From: Collinsella sp. AM18-10
GTDB taxonomy: Bacteria > Actinomycetota > Coriobacteriia > Coriobacteriales > Coriobacteriaceae
Length of the DNA: 64,000 nucleotides
Assembly: GCF_003471585.1 (NCBI RefSeq)
Contig: NZ_QRJO01000005.1
Location: 1-64,000, forward strand
Reading direction: 5' to 3'
In this document: positions 7,705 through 15,982 of the stretch, in pieces
How positions within the stretch are numbered: position 1 is the first letter of the stretch
Layout: each line of letters opens with the position of its first letter
Translations under genes and position numbers: made by a program
Notes under the pieces: model-generated
Seen by the model: only the letters and a program-made list of their open reading frames with translations
The model's database searches: none
What the model was told of the DNA's origin: nothing

Positions 7705-10509
7705 CTATAGCGAAACAGTTCCGTTTTTCTTGATGCAAGCGAGCATGTTTTTGAGCTCGTTAAAGTCGAGCGGTTTGGGCAGATGGGCATTCATGCCGGC
7801 ATCGTGTGCCGCCTTGGCGTCCTCGGCAAAGGCGTTGGCGGTGAGCGCGATGATGGGGATGTCGGCTGCATCGGCCTTCTCACTCAGGCGAATCGCGCGG
7901 GTTGCCTCGTAGCCATCCATGCCTGGCATCATGATATCCATCAGGATCGCATCGAAGCTGCCGGCGGGATGCGACAGGTACAGATCGACGACCTCGTTGC
8001 CGTTGGCGGCGCGGGTGACCACGACGCCCTCGGATTCTAGCAGCGTCTGGGCAATCTCGGCATTCAATTCGTTGTCTTCGGCGAGCAGCACGTTCATGTC
8101 GGCGAGCGAGCAGTCGGGCGCACTCTCAACCGTATTCGCCCGCGCCTGGGGATTCTCGTCGATATCGAGCGGAATCTCCACGTAGAACGAGGTGCCCACA
8201 TGGAGCTCACTGGTGACTTCGATGGTGCCGCCCATCAGTTCAATAAGCGACTTGACGATTGGCATGCCCATGCCGGTTCCTTGGAACTTGCTGCGCGCAT
8301 CGTCACCTTCTTGGGCAAACGGCTCATAGATATGCTTTAAAAACTTGGGAGTCATGCCAATGCCGGTATCCGAAACGCTAAAGCAAAAGAGCGCGCGCCC
8401 GTTATCGAGTGGCTTGGTCTTTGAACTAAAGGTGACGGAGCCGCCGTGCTTGTTGTACTTAATGCTGTTGTCTAACAGGTTGATCATGATCTGTCGGATA
8501 TGGGTGGGACTGCCGATCATGTATGGCCCCGTGGCGTACGGCAGGCTATTGTCCTGCATGGTGATGCCGTTACTGGACGCGCGGAGCTTGCACAGAACCA
8601 GCGTATTGTCACAGAGCTCTTTGAGGTTAAAAGGCGCATGCTCCAGTGTTAGCTTGCGGTCTTCGATTTTGCCCATCTCGAGGATGTCGTTGATCAGCGA
8701 GAGCAGGTGATTGGCGGCAACGCGCGCCTTGGCACGGCTCTCGCGGGCGACCTTGATATCGCCTTCCTTCAATTCCTCAATCTCGATAAGGCCCAGGATA
8801 CCGTTGAGCGGCGTACGGATGTCGTGGCTCATGCGCGTGAGGAATGCCGTCTTAGCGGCGTTGGCAGCGTCGGCTTTTTTGCGCTCGGTTCGAGCGCGCA
8901 CGAGCGCCCAGATGAGCAGGACGGTGCAGACCGACAACATACCGATGAGGGTAGCGGCAATGGCGGTGCGGTTGCGAAAAAGGAATTGAAGCGTGTCTGA
9001 TTCCTGGGTCGTGTACGACGTGGAGGAGTAATTGCTTGCGGAGAGCGATTCTCCGGCATTGATGATGCCCTTGTTGATGATTCCCAGCAGCTCGGGCTTT
9101 CCGCGCGAAATCCAGCACGAGAGCTCACAGGTGTCAGGGAGCTCGACCGTCTCGTAGTCCTTGAGATCATGACGGTCGCCGATGGTTTTTATGCGTGAGC
9201 TGGGAGCGACGATGCAGTGCGCCGTTCCCTTCCTGAGGGCGTCGAACGCTTCATCGTCGGATTGGTATTCGGTCACGGTCGCTGTGGGGAACAGACTTTC
9301 AAGTGCATTTTTGTTGACAAACGATGATTTGGTACAGGCGATGTTCTGAAGGTCTTTGTTCAGGTCGCTGCCGGTGTGGATGGCGGTGAGGGATATGGTC
9401 CCCAACGATACCGACTGCACAACGCCTGATTGCTCGGCAAACCAGTAATCTCGGTATACCGGCAGCACAACGTCTATGCTTCCCTTTGACAGGGCCTTTG
9501 ACATCATCTTGTAGCTATCAAAGGCGACGGTTTTGACCGTAATGCCAAATTTATCGTGCAACGTCGTCGCAAGCGATGCGAGCGAGCCTTCCATTTCGCC
9601 GTTTTCGTCTTCGTTGCAGTAGGGGAGTCTGCCCGTAATGTAGCCGAGCGTGATGGTGTTGTCATTTGTTTTGAGCCAGGAGCGCTCGGGGCCGTTGAGC
9701 GATGATGAACCGCTGTTTTGGGCCGAGTAGTTAGATTTGACTTCGTCGATATAGCGTGGGTTGACGCGGGCGATTGCCGACATGGCGGCATTGATGTCGT
9801 CCATCAGGTCGGGGCGGCTTTTGGGGACGGCAAAATAGTAGTCGCTCGAACCAATGTAGAACATGGGGGAGGCGCTGGGCGACGAGGTCGTGTCGTTCAT
9901 GATGATGGCATCGACCTCGTTGTTTGCGAGCGCGTCAAAGAGGGCGCCGCCAGTGTTGATTTCTTTATAGGTGCAGGTAATGCCTTCGTTGGCGAGCCAC
10001 TGTTGGCCAACGAAGGTTTGCATAACGCCGGGGTTGCAGCCGATGGTAAGGCCTTGGAGCGCTTGGGGGTCACCCTTGGCCAGATCGTCGCGATCGGGCT
10101 TGGCGTAGATGAAGTAGCGCTCGGTGCCCTCGGGGTTCGAGGAAAAGAGCAGCTTTTGGGCACGTTCCTCGGAGTAGGAGATGTTGGGCATGAGGTCGAT
10201 CTCGCCCGCCTCGAGCATGTCCAAAAGCTCGGTGAAGGTGCCGGAGACGTATTCGTACCGCCAGCCGGGCGTGTAGTACGACAGGGTCTGGAGGTACTCG
10301 TAACCCCATCCAGAGAGACGCTCGCCGGGGGTGCCGTCCTGGAAGCCCTCGTTGTTGACGAGCCAGCCGACGCGGACCGTCTTGACCTGCTGATCGGAGT
10401 CGGCGGCAAAGACAGGGGCGGGCGCGACGGCGCTCAGTACGGCGAGCGCGGTAAGCGCGGCGGCCAGGGTGCGACATATAACTGAACGAAGGACAGTGGC
10501 AGCTCTCAC
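7705..10509 (-). CDS. Hybrid histidine kinase with two fused solute-binding domains
   Basis: A 934-residue EvgS-like sensor. An export signal (residues 1-35, ending APVFAA) is followed by two SBP_bac_3 domains (about 42-265 and 280-505), TM near 515-540, HisKA with His562 (MSHDIRTPLNGILGL), HATPase with NSIKYN, DTGIGM and GTGMGMPIVKSLIELMGG, and a receiver (VLLAEDNELNAEIAQ...AILMDIMMPGMDGYEATRA...HLPKP). No separate output regulator is encoded nearby, so signal output is unknown. GTG 10509 has AGGA six bases upstream and is preferred over TTG 10515. It faces the interrupted kinase locus, whose kinase and receiver sequences are closely similar. Confidence 0.88.
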   Translation of the reverse strand: MRAATVLRSVICRTLAAALTALAVLSAVAPAPVFAADSDQQVKTVRVGWLVNNEGFQDGTPGERLSGWGYEYLQTLSYYTPGWRYEYVSGTFTELLDMLEAGEIDLMPNISYSEERAQKLLFSSNPEGTERYFIYAKPDRDDLAKGDPQALQGLTIGCNPGVMQTFVGQQWLANEGITCTYKEINTGGALFDALANNEVDAIIMNDTTSSPSASPMFYIGSSDYYFAVPKSRPDLMDDINAAMSAIARVNPRYIDEVKSNYSAQNSGSSSLNGPERSWLKTNDNTITLGYITGRLPYCNEDENGEMEGSLASLATTLHDKFGITVKTVAFDSYKMMSKALSKGSIDVVLPVYRDYWFAEQSGVVQSVSLGTISLTAIHTGSDLNKDLQNIACTKSSFVNKNALESLFPTATVTEYQSDDEAFDALRKGTAHCIVAPSSRIKTIGDRHDLKDYETVELPDTCELSCWISRGKPELLGIINKGIINAGESLSASNYSSTSYTTQESDTLQFLFRNRTAIAATLIGMLSVCTVLLIWALVRARTERKKADAANAAKTAFLTRMSHDIRTPLNGILGLIEIEELKEGDIKVARESRAKARVAANHLLSLINDILEMGKIEDRKLTLEHAPFNLKELCDNTLVLCKLRASSNGITMQDNSLPYATGPYMIGSPTHIRQIMINLLDNSIKYNKHGGSVTFSSKTKPLDNGRALFCFSVSDTGIGMTPKFLKHIYEPFAQEGDDARSKFQGTGMGMPIVKSLIELMGGTIEVTSELHVGTSFYVEIPLDIDENPQARANTVESAPDCSLADMNVLLAEDNELNAEIAQTLLESEGVVVTRAANGNEVVDLYLSHPAGSFDAILMDIMMPGMDGYEATRAIRLSEKADAADIPIIALTANAFAEDAKAAHDAGMNAHLPKPLDFNELKNMLACIKKNGTVSL

Positions 10510-10600
10510 ATGCAATCCTAACGAATCGAGACATTACCGCATAAGGATACCAGCTCAGCCTGCCCAGCCGGCAGCGGCACCGCTAAACGGTTCCGCCCGG

Positions 10601-10650
10601 CAGTTGGGGACAGTCCCTTTCTGCCGGCACAAAAGGAACGTCCCTAACTG
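10601..10650. repeat. Dispersed GGGAC-type hairpin (copy 1)
   Basis: CAGTT...AACTG ends enclose GGGGACAGTCCCTTT and AAAGGAACGTCCC half-elements around a CTGCCGGCAC loop. A clearly related sequence in the opposite orientation lies at 25271-25318, and part of it at 431-455. It lies in the gap between two divergently transcribed genes, so it is not a simple terminator. Confidence 0.6.
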
Positions 10651-10706
10651 ACGGTTGTGGGACAATACCGAGCGAACGCGATTGGTTGTCCGTGGAAGGG
10701 GTCGCG

Positions 10707-11132
10707 ATGAAAAAGCTCAGGACGCTTGCCGACGTGTTGCGCCAGGCGGGCTTTGTGCGCATTACGGAGCTGTTCCTCGTCTTCTATCTGCTGTGCTCGA
10801 CGGCCGTCTGGCTGTCCGAGCCCACGACCCTCACGTTTGGCGATGGCCTGTGGTTTAGCTTTGAGACGGTCTCGACCATCGGCTTTGGTGACATTCCGGC
10901 CGAAACGCCGGTTGCCCGCGCCATTACCGTCGTCTTGAGCGTCATCAGCATCTTCTACATCGCCATGCTCACGGGCGTGGCGGTGAACTACTGCAATACG
11001 CTTATCAAGATGCGTCAAAAGGACACCATGGCGCGCTTTATGGATGATCTGGAGCATTTGGAAGAGCTCGATCGCGACGAGCTCGCCGATCTTTCGCGTC
11101 GCGTGCGCGAGTATCGTCGACGTCAGCGCTAA
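10707..11132 (+). CDS. Small two-TM potassium channel
   Basis: A 141-residue ion channel of the 2-TM/pore type. TM1 is at about residues 18-36 (LFLVFYLLCSTAVWL), the pore helix precedes the selectivity filter TIGFGD (usual form TVGYGD), and TM2 is at about 70-90. A charged, probably coiled C-terminal tail of about 45 residues (DDLEHLEELDRDELADLSRRVREYRRR) replaces the RCK domain of larger channels, so gating by nucleotide is not indicated. Four subunits would form a K+-selective pore. The ATG at 10707 follows GGAAGGGG; an upstream in-frame ATG at 10686 is possible. Confidence 0.88.
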   Translation: MKKLRTLADVLRQAGFVRITELFLVFYLLCSTAVWLSEPTTLTFGDGLWFSFETVSTIGFGDIPAETPVARAITVVLSVISIFYIAMLTGVAVNYCNTLIKMRQKDTMARFMDDLEHLEELDRDELADLSRRVREYRRRQR

Positions 11133-11166
11133 GACGAACGTCGTGCGCCACAACAGGGAGACAAAT

Positions 11167-11700
11167 ATGAACATCACCGTGTACCTGGGTGCCAACACTG
11201 GCAATGACCCGGCGTTTCTGCCCGCGGTGCAGGAGCTGGGCAACTGGATTGGCGCCAATGGACACGCGCTGGTATACGGCGGGTCCAAATCGGGCCTGAT
11301 GGGCGCGCTCGCCGAGAGCGTGCTCGATGCTGGCGGACACGTGACGGGTGTGGAGCCGAGCTTTTTTATCGAGGCCGAGTTTCAACATGACGGTATCGAC
11401 GACCTCATCGTGACGAGCGATATGGCGGAGCGCAAGGCCAAGATGATTGAGCTCGGCGATGCGTTCATCGCCTTTCCCGGTGGGACGGGCACGCTCGAGG
11501 AGATTGCCGAGGTCATGTCCGCGGTGTCATTGGGGCACCTGAGCGCTCCGTGCATCCTGTATAACCTGGGCGGTTACTACAACGACCTCAAGGCGCTGCT
11601 CGGGCACATGATCGATAAGGGTTTATCGAGCCCGCAGCGCCAGCAAGGCATTTACTTTGCCGACGATTTGCGCGAGATTGCCTCGATTATCAACGGATAA
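11167..11700 (+). CDS. LOG-family (TIGR00730) Rossmann-fold protein
   Basis: A 177-residue lysine-decarboxylase-like/LOG protein. It has the GGSKSGLMGALAES phosphate-binding segment and the PGGTGTLEE catalytic motif of cytokinin riboside 5'-monophosphate phosphoribohydrolases. In bacteria these enzymes hydrolyse nucleoside 5'-monophosphates to base and ribose 5-phosphate; no cytokinin role should be assumed here. The ATG at 11167 has GGGAG eight bases upstream and follows the K+ channel gene by about 34 bp, so the two may share a transcript. Confidence 0.85.
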   Translation: MNITVYLGANTGNDPAFLPAVQELGNWIGANGHALVYGGSKSGLMGALAESVLDAGGHVTGVEPSFFIEAEFQHDGIDDLIVTSDMAERKAKMIELGDAFIAFPGGTGTLEEIAEVMSAVSLGHLSAPCILYNLGGYYNDLKALLGHMIDKGLSSPQRQQGIYFADDLREIASIING

Positions 11701-11780
11701 GTCTTAAGCCTGTCCCGCTATGACTCCCAATGGTGCCGTTTGCGGCGCAGACGGTTGGCTCGTTCGGGCAACGCTCGCTC

Positions 11781-11786
11781 TACAAT
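11781..11786 (+). promoter_or_regulatory. -10 box upstream of the ClC gene
   Basis: TACAAT about 40 bp before the start of the ClC gene; GGGAGG lies between it and the ATG. The position is consistent with a promoter separate from the LOG gene. Confidence 0.45.
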
Positions 11787-11825
11787 AAAACATAACTATG
11801 TCGACTTTGACCGCGGGAGGACCCG

Positions 11826-13115
11826 ATGGATAACCTTGCCAAACCCACAAACCGCGCGCTGTTTTTAGTTAGCGTTGCCGTGACCGGTGCGTTCGCAGGT
11901 GCCGCGGTCTGGCTGTTCTTTTTTGCGATGGAGCACGGTATCGACTATCTATGGACCGAGATTCCGTACGCGCTGGGCGTCGCTTCGCCCGAGCTTGCCA
12001 GCGGCCCGTTTGGCTTTTTGCCGTACCCGTTTTTTGTCTGCCTGCTGGGCGGCCTGTTAATCGGTCTGTACGAAAAGATGACAGGCACCATGACCGATGA
12101 CCTCAATCAGGTCATGGCCAAGGTTAAGCAAGACGGATGCTACCCGTACGACAACTTGGGCAAGCTTTCGCTCGCGGCATTGCTGCCGCTGCTGTTTGGC
12201 GGAAGTATTGGACCGGAGGCCGGCCTGACCGGCGTTATCGCGGGCCTGTGCAGCTGGGTCGGCGACCGCATGCGTCGCTTTGGCGCCGAGTTTAGGGAGC
12301 TCACGCTGCTGGGCACCCAGGCTGCCCTGACGGCGCTCTTTACCGCGCCCGTCTTTGGCTTTGTGGCACCGCTTGCCGGTAGCGCCGACGGCGACGAGGA
12401 CCCCGCATCCGACGAGATCACGATCAAGCTTCCCAAGGCGCAAAAGACCGTGGTCTACGGCATTGCGATTGCCGGCGGTCTGGGCACCTACCTGCTGCTT
12501 GGCCAGCTTGTGGGCGGCGGCATGGGCATGCCCAGGTTCGAGTCCGCCGAGGTGGGCAACCTGGAGCTTGCCTGGCTCATTCCGCTGGCGTTGGTCGGTA
12601 CCGTATGCGGCTGGCTGTACTTTGTCTCTGAGCATGCAAGCGAGGTACTGTCCCATGCCATAGGGGAGCGCCCTGTTGTCAAGGCCATGCTGGCCGGTCT
12701 GGCGCTCGCCATCTGCGGCACGGTCCTGCCCTACACCATGTTTGCCGGCGAGACCCAGGCCGACGTGCTCATGGAAACCTATCTGACCATTCCCGCTGGC
12801 GTGCTTATCGCGACCGGTCTTGTTAAGGCCATGCTGACGCCCGCCCTCATCAACCTTGGTTGGCGCGGCGGCCACTTCTTCCCGGTTATCTTCTCGGGCG
12901 TAAGCCTGGGCTATGGCCTTGCCATCCTCACCGGCGCAGATCCGGTCTTTTGCGTCGCCGTCTGCACGGCATCGACGATGGGTGCGGTCATGCGTCAGCC
13001 GGTCATGGTCGTGGGCCTGCTGCTTATGTGCTTTCCACTCAAGGGTATCGTCTGCATGATCATCGCGGCCGTCATCGCCGCCGGCATTCCACTGCCCAAG
13101 CCGCTGCGCAAGTAG
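11826..13115 (+). CDS. ClC-family chloride channel/transporter
   Basis: A 429-residue integral membrane protein with 10 or more hydrophobic helices typical of the voltage-gated chloride channel family. The GGSIGPEAGLTG sequence at about residues 122-133 matches the family's GxxGPE selectivity region, and a late GWRGGHFFPVIFSG segment matches the second anion-coordinating loop. Where ClC exchangers have the gating glutamate (GKEGP or GREGP), this protein has Ile (GSIGP), which suggests a channel or an uncoupled transporter. It is preceded by GGGAGGACCCG and followed closely by the EFR1 gene. Confidence 0.87.
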   Translation: MDNLAKPTNRALFLVSVAVTGAFAGAAVWLFFFAMEHGIDYLWTEIPYALGVASPELASGPFGFLPYPFFVCLLGGLLIGLYEKMTGTMTDDLNQVMAKVKQDGCYPYDNLGKLSLAALLPLLFGGSIGPEAGLTGVIAGLCSWVGDRMRRFGAEFRELTLLGTQAALTALFTAPVFGFVAPLAGSADGDEDPASDEITIKLPKAQKTVVYGIAIAGGLGTYLLLGQLVGGGMGMPRFESAEVGNLELAWLIPLALVGTVCGWLYFVSEHASEVLSHAIGERPVVKAMLAGLALAICGTVLPYTMFAGETQADVLMETYLTIPAGVLIATGLVKAMLTPALINLGWRGGHFFPVIFSGVSLGYGLAILTGADPVFCVAVCTASTMGAVMRQPVMVVGLLLMCFPLKGIVCMIIAAVIAAGIPLPKPLRK

Positions 13116-13150
13116 CGCGGTTTTTCACGAGTCAATTCCAGGGGTACGAG

Positions 13151-13942
13151 ATGATCCTGTACTTTAGCGCGACAGGGAACAGCGAGCATGTGGCGCGTCG
13201 CATTGCAGCGGCGACAAGCGACAAAGTTATGTCGATTGAGCGCTTTGATGCCGAGATCCTTCACCTTGCTGTGATGGAAGGCCCCTGTCGGCTGGGGTTT
13301 GTCGCCCCGGTATACGCCTGGGGCTTGCCGACGCCAATGATCGAGTTTTTGAAGACTGTCGACCTATCGGTTGCTGCCGGCACAAAGGGCGGCGAGCGCC
13401 CCTATACGTTCTATGTCTCGACATATGGTTCGACGACCGGGCAATCGGCCAAGTTCGCCCGCGATCTGCTACACGAGCGTGGGCTCGAGTTAGATGCGGC
13501 GATGAGCGTCAAGATGCCCGATACCTGGACGCCTGTTTTCGACCTGTCTGACCCTCAAAAGGTTGAGGGTATCAATAGAGCTGCCGAGGCGCAGATTGAT
13601 GCCGTGATCGAGGCGGTGCGGGCGCGCCGCACGGGCAACATGATGCGCCATCGCGTGCCTCTGTTTGCATCGTGCGCGTATCACGCAATTGGGCTGCCGC
13701 GCATGCAACAGACGAGCAAGTTTGCCGTCGATGCCGATCGCTGCATCGGCTGCGGCCTGTGTGCCAAGCGCTGCCCCATGGCGGCGATTGAGATGCGCGA
13801 CGGCCTTCCCGTCTGGACAAAGCCGGAGTGCGCAGCCTGCCTTCGTTGCCTGCACTGTTGTCCCAAATTTGCCATCTCGCACGGTAAGCGCACGGCATCC
13901 CACGGTCAGTACAGGCATCCCAAGCCAGGTGTGAGGATGTAG
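13151..13942 (+). CDS. EFR1-type flavodoxin/ferredoxin fusion protein
   Basis: A 263-residue protein. Residues 1-160 are a flavodoxin-like domain (MILYFSATGNSEHVAR phosphate loop; PVYAWGLPTPMIEF; STYGSTTGQSA). Residues 190-245 hold two [4Fe-4S] ferredoxin motifs, CIGCGLCAKRCP and CAACLRCLHCCP. Such EFR1-family proteins are cytoplasmic electron carriers common in gut anaerobes; the partner enzymes are unknown. The start at 13151 matches the flavodoxin N-terminus exactly and has AGGGG upstream. It lies 35 bp after the ClC gene on the same strand and may be co-transcribed. Confidence 0.87.
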   Translation: MILYFSATGNSEHVARRIAAATSDKVMSIERFDAEILHLAVMEGPCRLGFVAPVYAWGLPTPMIEFLKTVDLSVAAGTKGGERPYTFYVSTYGSTTGQSAKFARDLLHERGLELDAAMSVKMPDTWTPVFDLSDPQKVEGINRAAEAQIDAVIEAVRARRTGNMMRHRVPLFASCAYHAIGLPRMQQTSKFAVDADRCIGCGLCAKRCPMAAIEMRDGLPVWTKPECAACLRCLHCCPKFAISHGKRTASHGQYRHPKPGVRM

Positions 13943-13957
13943 CGGCTGCTGGCCGCG

Positions 13958-14833
13958 CTACTTCCAAACTGCGAGCGCGGCGGTGCCCAGTACGATGAGG
14001 GCGAGACCGATGACGCTGCGTCGTGAGAGTTTTTCGTTGAATGTCAGGCGCGCAAATAGTACTGATACGACAATCGATAGTTTGTCGATCTGCACCACGA
14101 CGCTCACCTGGCCTGTGGCGATGGCGTAGTAATAGAGCAGCCACGATGCTCCGGTCGCGATGCCCGATGTTGCGAGAAATGTGAGTTCGCGCCGGTCAGC
14201 GTGCGCGACCTGATCCAGTTTTCCCTTGGCTGCCACGATTGCCCATGCCATAACCAGTACCACGCAGGTACGGATTGCCGTGGCCAGGTTGGACTCGACG
14301 CCTTCGATGCCAACCTTGGCAAGGATGGACGTGAGCGCCGCGAACACGGCGGCGCCGAGGGCGTAAGCGAGCCAGGTCCGGTCTTGCTGCCGCTCGGGTC
14401 CGGCAGACTGCTTCTTCTCGATCATTAAAAACGTGCCGAGGGTGATGACAGCGGTTCCCACGAGCTTAACCGCAAGGTTGCTCGTCTCGCCAAAAAGCAC
14501 GATGGCAATCAGTGCAGCGAGTACGGTGCTCATCTTGTCGACCGGTACGACCTTATTGACGTCTCCGATGCCCAACGCCTTAAAGTAACAGATCCACGAA
14601 GCGCCGGTAGCGAGTCCCGAGAGGACGAGAAAGAGCCAAGATCTGGGTTCGATGCTGCCGATGGCTCCAATGGATCCAGAAATGCCCGCCATTGCCCAGG
14701 CGAAAACGAGCACCACGCAGGTGCGAATGGCCGTCGCGACATCGGAGTCGGTCTGCTTGATGCCGCATTTGGCCAGGACAGATGTGACGCCGGCAAAGAA
14801 AGCCGACACAAATGCTGCTGCGACCCATGACAC
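13958..14833 (-). CDS. EamA/DMT-family exporter with strongly duplicated halves
   Basis: A 291-residue, ten-TM drug/metabolite transporter made of two EamA repeats. The halves are unusually alike: SVLAKCGIKQ...VATAIRTCVVLVFAWAM against SILAKVGIEG...LATAIRTCVVLVMAWAI, and SGLATGASWICYFKALGIG against SGIATGASWLLYYYAIATG. EamA proteins export amino acids, purines or other small metabolites; the substrate here is not predictable. Transcribed leftward, convergent with the EFR1 gene (15 bp between stops). Confidence 0.86.
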   Translation of the reverse strand: MSWVAAAFVSAFFAGVTSVLAKCGIKQTDSDVATAIRTCVVLVFAWAMAGISGSIGAIGSIEPRSWLFLVLSGLATGASWICYFKALGIGDVNKVVPVDKMSTVLAALIAIVLFGETSNLAVKLVGTAVITLGTFLMIEKKQSAGPERQQDRTWLAYALGAAVFAALTSILAKVGIEGVESNLATAIRTCVVLVMAWAIVAAKGKLDQVAHADRRELTFLATSGIATGASWLLYYYAIATGQVSVVVQIDKLSIVVSVLFARLTFNEKLSRRSVIGLALIVLGTAALAVWK

Positions 14834-14970
14834 GGGTGAAATGCCTCCCCAAAGAACAACCGCGCCAGATTTACGGCGCTCGTCCGATGATACCGTCCCG
14901 GCATGAAGCTTTGATATCGCTGTGGTGAGACAGGGGCCATAGTTCGAGAGGACATTTGGTTAAGGCTCGA

Positions 14971-15010
14971 ATCGAAGGTGAATGGTTTTCCGCGAAGTGA
15001 ACGAGTAAAT
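14971..15010 (-). repeat. Inverted repeat copy L
   Basis: Read on the minus strand it begins ATTTACTCGTTCACTTCGCG and continues to the ATCGAAGGTGAAT end; it matches copy R at 15116-15156 with about four differences. Confidence 0.75.
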
Positions 15011-15115
15011 CTGGACCCCTGGAACATGCACACTTTTTTCGAACAAAACTGCAGGATTCTTAGACAAAAACCGCAGGAATTGAGTCCTTAAAAATGTCGA
15101 TGCTACAGGGCACTG

Positions 15116-15156
15116 ATTTTACTCGTTCACTTCGCGGAAAAGTATTCACCTTCGAT
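15116..15156 (+). repeat. Inverted repeat copy R
   Basis: The plus-strand counterpart of copy L, with one extra T in the first T-run and a few substitutions near GTATTCACC. The pair could fold into a long hairpin or be the ends of a decayed insertion. Confidence 0.75.
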
Positions 15157-15283
15157 ATGCTGACGGTGTCTTTTTGGTTGCCAAGAACTAGACGGCCTGC
15201 TGTGAGGGGCGGTGGTGACGCTATGCCGCCTTGTTTCATTGAAAAAATAAGCGGGGTACCACCTAAGCTTTTTTAGCTGTCGA

Positions 15284-15982
15284 TTACAGATCGCGTACTC
15301 GATAAACCTTGGTGCTGACAGCGCAGCTGATTGCACATAGTGCGAGCGCCAGTACTGCAATTCCTGCACACAGACAGCCGAGGACGGCGGGATCGGGATT
15401 CGCTCCGGCAATCGACATGAGCCAGTTGCTGATGGGGTTGGAGGAGCTCAGCGTGGCCATGGCAAGGCATCCGAGCATGGCAAACAGGCCAACGGATAGG
15501 CGCAGCGCCTCCATGTGTCCAAATCGAAAGAACAGTGGCTGCGCCAAAAACACCATCATGAGGGAGATGAGCATCGATGCTGCCGAGGCGATTGCGATTT
15601 CAAAGACCGTCTGTCCTGTCGAAGGAATGCCCGCGCTGTTGAAGAGCGGGATGGCGACGACACTCAAAAGCGTAGCTGCACATGCCATGACGGCGGAGAA
15701 GACAATAACGCTCAGGTAGCGTGCGCAGATGATGTCTTTGCGCGAGAAGGGCAGCGTTGCCCGGTAGCGCTCCCAACCGTTTTGATTGTCGAAACCGGCC
15801 AGTGAGTTCATGACCATGATGGGCGACATGGCGCTGACGGCGCAGGCGCCGGCGCTCATGCCGGAATCGCCATCCGACGCGTTGGCAAGGGTTAGCACGA
15901 CGAAGATGAACAGGCCGACGCCCGCGATGCTCGGGATGAGCGTGCGAACGATGGCGAGCTCGGACATAAAGGCGCGTTTCAT
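15284..15982 (-). CDS. ABC-2-type exporter permease
   Basis: A 232-residue membrane protein with six hydrophobic segments and the ABC-2 permease layout (MKRAFMSELAIVRTLIPSIAGVGLFIFVVLTLA; RYRATLPFSRKDIICARYLSV). It is the membrane half of the exporter whose ATPase is encoded immediately upstream; the genes overlap by ATGA at 15979-15982. With a YtrA-like regulator in front, export of a cell-wall-active peptide or other toxic compound is a reasonable inference, but the substrate is not known. Confidence 0.85.
   Translation of the reverse strand: MKRAFMSELAIVRTLIPSIAGVGLFIFVVLTLANASDGDSGMSAGACAVSAMSPIMVMNSLAGFDNQNGWERYRATLPFSRKDIICARYLSVIVFSAVMACAATLLSVVAIPLFNSAGIPSTGQTVFEIAIASAASMLISLMMVFLAQPLFFRFGHMEALRLSVGLFAMLGCLAMATLSSSNPISNWLMSIAGANPDPAVLGCLCAGIAVLALALCAISCAVSTKVYRVRDL

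Larger units (their letters stand above)
14834..15283. other. Gene-free region with an inverted pair of about 40-bp repeats
   Basis: 450 bp without a convincing gene. It holds two inverted copies of a roughly 40-bp sequence (14971-15010 and 15116-15156), separated by about 105 bp that includes two similar ACxGCAGGA segments. It ends in an A-run and weak hairpin (about 15240-15275) that could terminate the leftward ABC operon. Short open frames reading outward from each repeat copy start with the related peptides FTRSLRGKPFTFD and FTRSLRGKVFTFD, but have no ribosome binding sites. Confidence 0.5.

Noticed and set aside
14834..15283. Small genes starting with FTRSLRGK peptides
   Set aside because: No ribosome binding sites, and the shared peptide is a by-product of the inverted DNA repeat.
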